DNA of 28,846 bases from Plantago elongata (Eukaryota > Streptophyta > Magnoliopsida > Lamiales > Plantaginaceae), in the NCBI GenBank assembly GCA_036897095.1, contig JAYMSP010001787.1:1-28846 (forward strand), read 5' to 3'. Each line of letters begins with the position of its first letter. The first letter of the stretch is position 1. The notes beneath the pieces were generated by a model. That model saw nothing but the letters and a program-made list of their open reading frames with translations. It was not told where the DNA came from and searched no databases. Shown here one piece after another: positions 9,414-21,500 of the stretch. The translations under genes and the position numbers were made by a program.

Positions 9414-11849
9414 TTACGGATGAATGATCGGGTACCATAAGCCTAGTTGCCTCGCCGAAAGCAGCCCTTCTAAGCCGCTTTCCACCATAGTCGCCGAAAC
9501 TTCGAGGAATGCTCCGTTTGCCGAAGGCAGCAAGGTGAGACAGTGTGTCACTTCCGTGACCAGCCTGAGAAACTTCTCCTCATACGAGTATTTGACCGTG
9601 ACCGCCCCCGAGTTACGTGGAGCCTGGAAAATCAAAGGGACCCGAAGAAAGGGTGGTATCCAAGCGCATTCCCCTGAGACCTCATTAACCTACAATTCGC
9701 CTGCACTTCCTCCGGATCCGAGGCGTTGGTGGATGAGCAAATGAGTGTTGCATCATCACCGACACCGCCATTGGTGGTGGCTGCATCGGTGGAGGAGGAT
9801 AGCTGAAGAGTGGCGCCATCGGGATCCCTTGAGCTACCGAAGAACCACTGTTGCCCAGCCCGAGACCTCCGTTTCCAGCTGATCTTCCGTAACCTGGCCT
9901 ATGACCCGTTACCAACTGACGAGGGAAGAAGGTTCCCAAATTCCTTGGTTGGTTCCTTGTTCGAAACGGACTTTGAAGGGATCTCCTTCCCGACCCCTTC
10001 CGACACCCCCTACCAGGCTCAGACCCCTGCATGCGTGAAGTTTGGGCGTGGAGCCCTTGGAAGTATGCGCCTCTCCCTTGGTTTGCACCTTCCTCCATTT
10101 TCCAGTATCAAACCTGACTGCACCAGTGGTGAATGACCATTCGCCTAAACAACCTGCAAGTCCATCTCCAGGAACCGGCCCTCCACCATGTAAGTCGGAG
10201 ATCTGGCCGGGGAGCATGGCCGTTGCTCAGTGCTGAGTTGGAGCGTGGGACAAAAGGTTCCACTGACGCCTTGAGAATGGAGCTGTGCGGCGGGGACGGA
10301 ACATCATGTCGGTTCACGTGAAAGCAGTCATCCCCGGATTGGAATGATTCAATGAAACCACCTGTCGACGAGAACTCCCCATGTTGCTTCCCAAATTCGC
10401 CATTAGTGAGAGCAAATTCATTGTCTGAGATTTGGTTGTTAACGTGAAGAACTGGTACTGACGGAGTGGAATAAGGTTTAATGCACAAATCTCTTGAGTT
10501 GCCTTCTCGGGACTAGAAGTACTTGAAACCTCTATGGTAGGTTGCAAATGATGATTACTTTCTCCAATTTTGTCATTACTTGCACGGGGTGGCATGCCAC
10601 CTTGTCCATTGGTGGAGAAAGTGGTGAATTTAAATTATTATTTTGATCAAGAGTGTTCTCTACTACTGTGCTTTCCAGAATATTGCTCCTCTGAATTCTC
10701 CAAAGAGTGTTGCAGTAGGAACTCTTGAACTGGCCCAGTATTCATCGCAGATTCATGCCTATTCCTCTGTTGGGTCTCGTCTAACTCAGTTGGGCTTGAT
10801 GGCTCACCCAACTCCATGTCATTAATAGGCCCCAACCCCGCGAGGCCCAAATTGCTGTCAGCTTCTGGAATCGCTAGGCTAGTATTCGCAGTTTTAGCCT
10901 CAGGCCGATATTCGTAAACTTTACTAGTGTTGTTCCTTTTAGCCGCACTGACCTGGTCAATATTGGATAAGGCCGCAAATCGATTCCCACTATTTTTATG
11001 AGCTTGAGGTGGCACAACCTTATCCGGTACTTTCTTTGAATTATCTCTTGGGTTATGGATTTTTTTCCTTATCTTGGTACCTAGCACCGGAACGATTACT
11101 TCCCGTCGGACCTCGACGTCTCATAAACGGTTTTTTAATCACAGGAGACCATTCTTGATTAAACGGTTTTTGAGAACCATGGGTCTCACTGGATTCCTCA
11201 GCTCCTTCATGAACAATGAACTGCGGACATTGGAACATAATATGACCACTTTTATTACACATAAAACAGAACGCACTTTTAACTTCGTAAATCACTTGTT
11301 GCATCCGACTGCCAATTTGTATACGAGAGTGCAGAGGCTCCTTGATGCCAACATCGATACAGAGTCTCGCATATCTCCCACGCATCGACGAACTAGTATT
11401 AGCATCAATCTTAATCGGCACTCCTAACAACTGCCCGATCTTATACAACGCTCTTGGGTGATATAACTCCAGGGGTAAGTCCGGCAATTGAATCCATAAA
11501 GCCATGGAATCCAATTTATCCGTAGCATGATGGAAACAAGGTTTCCACCTCTGGACCGCCAAGTAATAGTCAAAGATAAACCATGGTCCGCCGGCCAACG
11601 CCAAGAAGTAATCATCTTCCGACTTGAACTGAATAACATAGCATCGATTCGACAACGAGGTGGATTTGATGTCACCAGGACATTTCCAGATTCCACGGAG
11701 ATGTCTCTCAATGAATCGAGAAAGTCCCATGGTCTGGATTAGCAATGCTTTCCTCCAAACGCCACTGAATTCATTAAGCTCAATCTCCGAAAACGTAGTG
11801 AATGGATCCTGCTATCCTGTTGAACAGCACCCACGTAGTCATTAAACAT
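9414..11849 (-). pseudogene. LINE ORF1: DUF4283 / zinc-knuckle RNA-binding protein
   Basis: The clearest frame (11053-11745) has SNRCYVIQF, LALAGGPWFIFDYYLAVQRWKP, WIQLPDLPLE and a CCHC knuckle CFMCNKSGHIMFQCP, the plant LINE ORF1 arrangement of DUF4283 followed by zf-CCHC. Upstream, another frame supplies FSEIELNEF and possibly an ATG at 11849. Downstream the reading shifts at a T7 run (11057-11063) and resumes with NRFAALSNID. A long Pro/Gly/Ser-rich tail with further stops follows and ends at TAA 9414-9416. ORF1 binds the element's RNA in the particle. Exact start is uncertain. Confidence 0.82.
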
Positions 11850-11860
11850 AGGCTGCTTAT

Positions 11861-12541
11861 CAACCACGCCTTGAAATATGTATGCTGGGTTTGATTTTGA
11901 AGTTTGTCACGATAAGAGGGTAATCTGTCAGCAATATGTTCTGCATTAGGATAGGTTTAGCCAGAGTAGAGGGCAGAAACTCTACTGTTTGTCTGCTAGG
12001 AATGTTGTATTTTGGATTGTTGATTTTGTTTTGAATGATTGGCAATCTTCCATTCCTCACTATGCTAGGAAATTACCCGAGTTGTAGCTTGTAAACAATT
12101 CCTCACATCAGATGACTATGTCTATACTTGAAACTATGTGAAAAGAAAATACGAATATGATTTTCACACACCAACAAGAGAAACATAAGCATTTTGGTAA
12201 GACCCAAGCTGAAACAGAGCAGCATATGTACTACTCAGCTTAACATCACTTCTAGGTTCTAGTACTATGCAACTACGAAATGTGTATGTAAATCTTTACA
12301 AGTGTTGCACAATATAAACCATCATAGCTAACGAGAGCACAAGAAAATGCAAAAAAACACATAACAGGCACACCTTAAATCTGGTAATAATACACGCAAG
12401 AAACTGTTACAGTTGGTACATTTCTTGCTGGCAAAGACAGCCGCTGTTATTTTTGGCTGTGTATTCCAATCTTCTACATCCCCCAGTTTCTTTCATACTA
12501 TCTAGTTTAGATCACTGTGATGCATGAACCAACTTCTCAAC
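11861..12541. other. Spacer between LINE 5' end and AFC1 3' end
   Basis: An open minus-strand frame of 66 codons (11860-12060) matches nothing I know and may be LINE 5' UTR. The part next to 12541 should include the AFC1 3' UTR, but I see no clear poly(A) signal. No other gene is recognised. Confidence 0.5.
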
Positions 12542-15500
12542 TCACAGAGGATATCCAAACCTCCGTAAATCCCTTGTGAAGAAGGGGTGTCCCAGAGCTT
12601 CACGGGCTTTAAGTCGTTCTGTAGGCTCATAGCGTAATAGCCCTTGCAAAAGATCAATCAAATCTCCAGCTGAATGGTCCACATGTTGCATGATAAGGTT
12701 CTGGGATGCAAGGTGGGAAGAAACAAAAAGGTAAAGTTGTAATTAGTAAATAAATAATTGGCACTACTATTAAACTACCGTAGGGAGTGTTTGTACATCC
12801 CAAGGAAAAGCAGTTTTCTGGTTTCAGAGTGTTACAACTTGCATGAAATGGCGTATGTGAACTTTTGCTGAAATTAATCTTATAAACACAACAATAATTT
12901 ACTACACATTTTTTTTCCATTTTAAATATAAGCGCGCATATACTAGTATACTATACCTGAAGACGCGGCAACTTCCAGACTGCCTTCAGGCTTTCTCGTG
13001 AAGCAGCTCCCTCTGGCCAATCTAGCCTTGCACCTCTCTTAAAATACTTCTCTGCACGACGACTGTAAAAACAGAAACAGAAATGTAAGTCAGCCACAGG
13101 GCCACAGCTTAGAACACACACACACAGACGAAAAAGGAAAGGATTAATAGATAAATAGAAAATAAAACAAATCTTACTCCACTCGCAGAATCATATGCTG
13201 AGGAAGTGGCCCTAAAACCTTTTCCATCATTGCAAGATGTTCCAAGTTCTCATGAGTCTGGAAAAGTGCTTCCCCCTGTCAGGATTTCCATAACATATAA
13301 ACATTAAGGCACGTTCACATAAATTTTATTCAATGTAGCTAACTCATTATGGAACAGAGCAAGGGTACCTAAATCATGACAGAACAGTCAAAGTTGAAGT
13401 GTATGTGGATTGGCCAAGATAATCAGTGCAATATTGGAATGATTAAAGGGAGGAAAGTTATGATAGATAAATGAATTGAAAGGTTCGACTAAAAGGACAC
13501 AAAACAGCATGTTTGGCAAAGGTGATGTAGCCTTGGTCCATTAATTTTCACTTGGAATTAGACTAAGATAATGTACTTTAACCCCTTCCGATTTTATTTC
13601 CAGCATATTTCTCACTTGGACACTATCTGCCAAGTTATACTTTTTCTTCCTTTTGTCTGTCACCTATTATTCATCTATAAAATTCCCCTTGGCATAACCA
13701 CTCCCAAACACCACAAAACTCAACCCCTAAACTTATTGAAAACGCTATTACCTCACTTGCAAAAGTCCTTGGCCATAACCTTAGCCTAACCTACTGCCAA
13801 AGCCTCCATCCTAAAAATAGCAAATTGTTTAATTATTCTTTTTGTGAAGAAAGATTGTCTAGAGAGCTAGCTCATCTTGCCCTCACCAGATAAGAGAGTA
13901 GTAATATCTCTAAGCAATATTTGCAAATGTACAACAATCAATTTTACGACAACATATATAGTTGACTGCCTGGAGATATAGCCGATATATATGACGAAAT
14001 TTAAGTACTACATCCTGTCCACCTTATGACTCAAAATTATATTTTGCTACCCTTTGTTAACACCTACATCGTGTAGTACAATTGTCACATTACAGATAAA
14101 TCCACATATCGTTTGTCTGATATGGCCAAACTTTCCGTAACTCGGAAGAAAAAAATTGATTAAAGAAAATACCTGGAAAACAGAATATATCCTTCCTAAT
14201 GAAGAAATCTATATGTAATTAAGCTAATTAGCTTTCTATAGGTAAGAAAGTTCTTAAGAAGCGTTATGAAGTTAATCACTTAATTGGTGTTTGGAACTTT
14301 ATTTTATGAATGATGCAGCATGAGTGCATGACATAACGAAAAGGTTACATATGAAAATTCACTAAACTGCATTTTTGTGGAATTCATCCAAATTTAACGA
14401 AAAGGGATCTCTAAGTCATATGTTCTTTAAGGCAGGAGTGTCGGTCTAAATCTCATTCAGGCAAAAGATCACACCCGATTCAACTGAATGCTTAAAATCC
14501 ATGGAAAACCATATATATATACATGTGTGGATATATTTTATTTTTTTGGTAATACATGGATATATTATAGGCCATAAATTATAGATATCTAACTTCAGTG
14601 AAAATAACTCAGGTATGAAATTTGCTAGTAACTATTTTACTTCGTGTTGGTGTGGTGTTGCACCATTCCAGTTGTTCTCTGTTCCCACTAGTTCTATATC
14701 TTTATAAATTCCCTCCAACTCTTTTAGTCTAAGGCAAACCTTAACCCAAACACTAAAATATCTGTATAAATGACTTACTGGACTTAAGTTTGGGCCCCTC
14801 TAAAGAGCCTATTAAAGTAAGTTTGGGACCATCTAAAGAGCCCATTAAGTAGTATTTTCTAGAATTGCATCAATAGCATGTTATTTTGCGCTATTGAGCG
14901 AGCAGAAAAAGCCCTACGGCCACACTATCAGTAATTCCAGTGCCCAGCATGCTACGCAGCACAAGAGCCTGCATACAACGTGAAGATTGGGAGATCACGC
15001 TTTACGAGAGGAAATCAACTATTATGATATTCAACATGAAATCCTATCCCCAATCATAAATGTAACCTAGTAACGTAACTGAAAGACCAGGTTTTCAGTG
15101 GTAAATAAGAAGCACTCATCAATATATATAGACAATGAAACAGCAAGAATAGCCACCATACGGTGGAACATCTAAATCTAGAAAACAAGACAGCCGAACT
15201 TACAGAGCACAACTCCACAAGTATGCAGCCTATACTCCACATGTCACAGGGATAATTCCACCCAAGACCTAGCAAAAGTCGAAGACAATTTAGTTGAGCT
15301 GAAATAGGAAAGAGCAAAATAAATGCTCAAAATAGGATAAGATCTATCACATACCGAGAATAACCTCTGGAGCACGGTAATGGCGAGTAGATACTATATA
15401 GCTGTGATCTTGATGTTCAAATGTAGTGCTCCCAAAATCAATAAGCTTTAGTGCACTTGACCTAGGAATGTTTTTATAGTAGGAAACATCCTTGGTGGAT

Positions 15501-18500
15501 CTTGAAAGAAACTTCATAACAGGGGAAAGGGAAAACCATTAAAAAGGCAATACTTGATAAACAAACATTGAGTAAATTACAGAAATAAGCTTTTTCAAAC
15601 ATTTACATACAGATGTATTACAAAAAAAAGACTAAGAAGAATCATGTAGTAAGATAGCAATTATGTTTAAACCATGAAGGTACAAATTTCACAATATCAA
15701 TAGATGTACATTTTAACAAACAAGTACATTAGTAGTGATCATAATTAACATGTATATCGATCAAGATTCACTCATAAATACATGAAAAGAACACCTTTGT
15801 AATAATAGCAGAAACTCCAAATAGAATACTATAAGATGATAAAATATGATCATGATAACAAAAATATAATTCGGACAATTACGGAAGGGTAACTAAGTAA
15901 TGCATGTACTGACAAATACAGGTGTCAATTAAGGTACAGTGTCAAAATATTGGATCCACTGAGACCCTTTAGTGGGGTAACATAAATACAGAACCATGCA
16001 AGAAGTTGAAGTATAAATGTGTTATAAGAGACCACCTTGTAATCTGGCACTTTAATGTACTCTGACGAGACGAGAAGAATATTTTCTGGTTTCAGGTCTG
16101 TGTGAATCAGGCGAAGATCATGCATAACTGCAACGACAAGTAACAAAACTTAGCAACCTGACCAACACACATCTTATATATGAAAGAAAAATCTATCGGA
16201 GAAAGGTTGTATGATTCCTAGTTCTGACATGCATTTGATATTAAAAGCACCAAGAAGAGAAAGGAGTAACAGTGTAGCAAAGATATGTTCACACACATGC
16301 CACAGATTCCAAAAGTTGCCTGCCAAACTCCCGAACAAGATCAATGGGAAATGAACGATAGCTGTTTTTGCGTAGAAAATCATATAAGCTTGGACCAAGC
16401 TTCTCAAAGACCTGTTAAGACCATTTAAATTCATCCGCAAGTTTTTAACTCACAGAATATTTCGGTGAAGAACTCACAGCAACAATAATCACAATAAATA
16501 CTTACAATACATATATGATTACGATAGTCAAACCAATTCCGTATTTGGACACAACTGCAAAGAACGAAACAACTACACTAAATCATTCCAATTCTACGCC
16601 ATATTAATTGATACAATATGAAAATAAAACCTTACCGTGTGCCACAAACATCATGCCTTCCAAGTCTCTGTAAGACATCAATCTCTATCATGGCAGCCTC
16701 TCTGTACTTCTGTATGGAGCGAACAACTTTTATTGCAACAATCTCTTTCCTTTCATTGTCCAGACATTCTAAGACACGCCCAAAAGTCCCTGCAGCAAAG
16801 CCGAGAAGTTAATGAAAGGAGATTCTACCAAGTTACTGGGTAAGCCAGTTGTAGTATTTAAAATTATTAAAAACTTTTGCGAGTGACCATCTCTCAAAGT
16901 GACTGGAGAAACATCACATGTTTAACTACAAAAACAATATGTTTAATTTCAACCATCATGTGTTCAATAATCCTGCATTATACTTGCATTACCAAAATTT
17001 CTAAACATGATATGTTTGTATCTAGACATGTGATTTTTGCAACTAAATATGTGTTGTTGATCTGGTCTCTCGAGAAACGGTCTCTTGCAAGAGTTGCTAA
17101 AATATTAACAGTAGAATAATCTCTTGCTAAAAAGTTAACAGTAGAATAATAATAATTCAAGGATAGAGGGTGGGTTTGAGAAACATAAGTCAGATCAACT
17201 TACCTTCACCCATCTTGCTTAGTATCCTATCTGCACGTGAAGGGGTAAATATGATTTAGTGTGAGTGGAAAAACAAAGCTATAAGAGATAATACTAGTGC
17301 TATATATAATATGATCACAAAAGTCAGAAGGAGATATTTAGGATTGGAACGATAAAGCAATATGAGAAAAGACCAACTTCAACAAACTACTAGTATCAAG
17401 TATCACTTGAATAAATGAGTGCAAACATGGTTCCAGACCAACAAGTTAGCAAACAGCAAGTTGGGAATGGTAAGGCCGAGTATAAGAAAATAAAGGTAAA
17501 ACCACAAGGGTAAATATTTAGCACTCATTTTAAAAATGATCATGTGATCTTGTATTAAGATTGACCTTATCAGTATCTGAGTTGCCTTTTTTTCCTGGAC
17601 ATTTAGAACTTTAAGTTTATATAATACCATCACTTGGCACACTCAGATATTCATCTTTTTTTTTTTTGAAACGGCTAAAAATATATTAATCAAACTTGAC
17701 AAGTTTACACAAGCATAAGAAATGCTCCAATAAAATAAAGCATTTAAATCATCTGAACCAAAAAAGAAAATCTAAAACCATTACTACATTGTCCAAACCA
17801 ATCAGATATTGATCTTGTAAAGGGTCTTTGTTTCTTCAAATGTGAGACAAAATATTGATCTTTAATGATTAATGAACAAAATGGTCAATTGCCTAAAATC
17901 TTAAAAAGGATTCAAGATGTTTAACCGCATGTTTCAGGCGGTACAAATTAAAGAACATAGAAGAACATATATACCACTGAAAGGCTGAAGGCACAGAAGA
18001 ATATAGTGGTTGTGTTCATTTTAATGGCCATTATAGTGACCAGTGTCATATAGCTGTACTTAAACACATCCCCCACTAGCTCAAGGATTTCGTATATTGT
18101 TGCATACCTCTGCTTTAGGAGCAATTAATTATTCTTTAGCATTCAGATGTTCACGAGTTCATTTAATGCTTGATTATATGTTAATGGTTCAATGTTGATA
18201 ACCCATACAACCCTTTATCTGGGTCACAGTGACCAATTAATTGTTAGATATTGGAAAGTTTTCAACATAAATGAATTTACTTATATACAACATGAAGATT
18301 TCAGAACTTCCTATATATATGACAGTCAAAAAAAACCACGTCTTGCTACTTCAAAAAATCTAGACACCTTAACATCCTTCTATCAAATGATTATAATGAT
18401 TTCTGGAGAATTGCTTCTTATTTGCAATATCATAGTGATCCTCGCAGTTAAGAAAATGTAAGCATTTTCACCTCGAGATCTGCAATACAACAGGCAAGTT

Positions 18501-21500
18501 ATGTATTTAATATACCAATAGTGTATCAATACATGCACCACCAACGAACGGTATGGTGATACCTGTCATCAATCAAAACACAATTTATTCTCATTTGGCT
18601 ATCATTTTCGGTTTTAATAATCTCCAGGAAAGTCCTCGGCCATTTCTTTCCAGCTGTGCAACCATCAACTCCGATGTGGGAATAAACACATTCTGTCCGA
18701 TCATGAAATTACCACCTTCAACCCGCCATTTGCAAATTACAGGTTTCTGTGGCATTATCAAACATCCAAACTTAAATCAAACAAGATCTAAATCTTCAGG
18801 AAGCATTTTGAAGATTCCCCCGTTTTTTCTTTTTTCCCTAAATTTTGTACAGGTACAAACGAAATGGCCCTGATTACTTTTATTATAACTTTTTGATTCT
18901 ACTACAAATAATAGATATAACTTGACCTTGATTGTGGACAAGTATTGAAGTTGGTTTGTGCTCCAGGGATGTCAAAGATTGAGCAGGGTAGTATGAAATT
19001 CAATCTCAGTTCTGGAGGATAAAACCCATAATAAAATTGGATGATCATCTCCATAAAACAAGAGATGCACGATGAAAGATGGGTGATGGTTGCGGAGTGT
19101 ACTCTTTATAGGATGAGGAGTTGAGTTCAAGTCAATTGGCAGATTTGCCATGAAAGCGTAATAAAGCTATGTGATGGTAATGTGGAAAGAAAATGAGATA
19201 ATCACCTACTTAGTAATTTGGGAGTGTTCATGTGGGCGTTGATGAATTGATGATGAGTATCTAAGGAAATAATACTACATTGATAAAAAGTCGGGAAGAT
19301 AAGGAAGAAAGTACGGAGATGTAAAAGAGCAAACTGTTGAGATTAATGAAGTTTATTTCCTAACACAAACTAACAAGCACACAAGCTTGGGAACACATGG
19401 CACAACACCACCAAGGCACTGATGGGATAGGGATTGGTGCACATTGTAGGTACAGTAGATCTGGGGCATCTAGACCAACAAAAGTGGAATATTGCAGTCA
19501 AGATTAAATATGAGGCGGCTTTCCACAAACCCTTCATCTTCAATCACGTGTCTTAACCAGGATTGTGACTTTCCACGTCTGCTTCTCTATACGACTAAAT
19601 ACACCCTCATCTTGACATTTAATCTCTCTCAGCTCTTACCATGTCTCCATCTTCAAACTTTCCAGAACTTCTCCTGTCAAAACTCTACTTCCACTATATT
19701 CAGTACTAGTTCACGAGATATAGAAAATTAAGAAACACAAATGGACGGTCAAACAGATCCTACAGCCTCTTCAGTCGGCACTGCAAAGCTCAGACGACCA
19801 GAATTCCAACGAGCACTCATCAAATATAGAGAAAGAAGGGAGTTCCAACGAGAACATGCCAAAAATAGAGGAAAAGGGAAATCTCTAAAGCTGAGAACAT
19901 GCCATAATATTACTCACTTTCACATTCAATGCATCAAAAGTGCGAATAGAACATTAAAATGTGCACCACTTAAGTAAAACTGGATAAGAAAAGACCATAC
20001 AGTGTGCATGAAAAGTCCGCACACGTAAAACTGCAAAATCGGCAACAAGGACCTGATTCTGTTGAAAGGGATGAGCATAAGTTGCTAAGGTAATGCACAA
20101 AACAAAGGGGGTATGGTGTTTAGAAGCTTCTTTCCATATCCTGAGCAGCAATATTTTGAGTTTATCAACACATACAGAGCTTAAGAAATCAAAATGGAAC
20201 CCCAAAAATTAAAATTCAGAAAACTATCATGTCACTTGGAGGTAGATGTTCTAAATTAACCTATGTAGTGAAGTCCATACCCAAACATAGCACAAAATAT
20301 TTCCATTAGATGATCGGAGAGTTTACGAAGTGAAAATTCATATCTTTCACAAAACTGTGGTCCAAAGGTCACCAATTGAACATCTGAAAGCAATCAGCTT
20401 CTCCAAAGTTCCAAAAATCCACGGCATTTGTATAATCCAATATCAATTGAATTGGTCTCAAAAGGAAATACAGGAGTATTCGCTCTTCTTCCAAGCATGA
20501 AAAGTTATACTTCCTCCATCTATATTGATTCACAACGGTTATTTATTTTGTCCATCCCATTTGAGTCCATATTTATAGGAAGTATAGTTAGTTCTCTTAT
20601 TATCAGGCCCAACACTCATCTAATCAACAAATATACTTACCCCCGCTCTCCTAGTTTTTACCTTATTTTTTGTTACTAGATCCCAACACTTATCGATTAG
20701 ACAAAGAAACACAACATAATGTCCTATATAACAGGCCAAACAAGAACCAAATGGGATGGAGGGGTTGCCTTTTCAATCTACTAAATATAAAGAAAAGAAT
20801 AGACAACGAAGCGCAGCTAACTTGGTAAGACGCTTCACCCCCGACCTATTCCAACCAATAGGTCGGGGTTCGAATCACCCCTTTGCCGTTTCAAGAAAAA
20901 ACAAAAATAACTAAAAGAAAAGAATAACATGATCACTGTGGGGAGCAAATTTCCGCACCAACCATATATTTTATAACTGAAACACGTCATAAAAGAAAAT
21001 CAATTTGCAGATAATTGCATATACCATTTATGCCATGCCTCTAACGTACACTGCAATCAACACATCTCATATAGAAACAGTATAGGCTTTTAAGATATAC
21101 TTACAACGAGGAGTTAAGTTCTCCCCAATAGCAAATACATAATGTCCATCTTTATCATCCGGTCTCCAAGGGGGAGATCCATTACGGGGAATTCCTTTAT
21201 AATATATTGAAGAATACGCATAATTAGGGACTGTCCCAAATTCTTGGGCACAGTATATAGACGGAAGAATCTGCACAAGAAGCACAATTTAATCTTGGCG
21301 GAAACTGAAATAGATAGAAAACTAAATCTAGCTGAAAAGAAACCCCAAAACCACAAGTAGACCATATCAATCAAATGAGTGATCATAATTAACCACAGAT
21401 ACATGAAACTTTTCCTCCCTCGTTAAACCATTTTCAGTGATTAAAAAAGGAGAATGAAAACCCTAAATTTGCAAGCTACAAATGTCTTCAATTGAACTCA

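Larger units (their letters stand above)
7793..11860 (-). mobile_element. L1-type LINE, 5' part, truncated in reverse transcriptase
   Basis: Reading right to left, the order is ORF1 (DUF4283-like domain, CCHC knuckle, Pro/Gly-rich tail), ORF2 endonuclease, linker, then the start of the reverse transcriptase. It ends at the RPLLSKLI motif, where the LTR-like repeat begins. The catalytic FADD box, RNase H, 3' UTR and poly(A) tail are absent. The interior is more GC-rich than its surroundings. There are several frameshifts and stops, so it is inactive. Loss of the 3' half while the 5' half remains is opposite to ordinary LINE 5' truncation and implies a later event. The 5' boundary is approximate. 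Confidence 0.9.
17231..21104 (-). other. AFC1 intron 2 (3,874 bp), transposon-rich
   Basis: The intron joins exon 2 (ending TPR plus T) to the micro-exon. It contains a LINE tail (17643-17816), a near-direct repeat (19801-19877), a Stowaway-like element (20510-20764) and a SINE (20802-20913). Open frames at 18553-18873 and 19741-19977 match nothing I know and are most likely chance. Confidence 0.85.

Noticed and set aside
18553..18873. 106-codon plus-strand frame in AFC1 intron 2
   Set aside because: No recognisable domain, no start context, and antisense within a long intron.
19741..19977. Arg/Lys-rich 78-codon frame
   Set aside because: The apparent internal repeat comes from a DNA-level duplication. 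There is no family match.
20802..20913. Possible genuine tRNA gene
   Set aside because: A and B boxes are present, but the 12-bp central stem leaves no normal anticodon arm, and the A-rich tail with target duplications fits a SINE.
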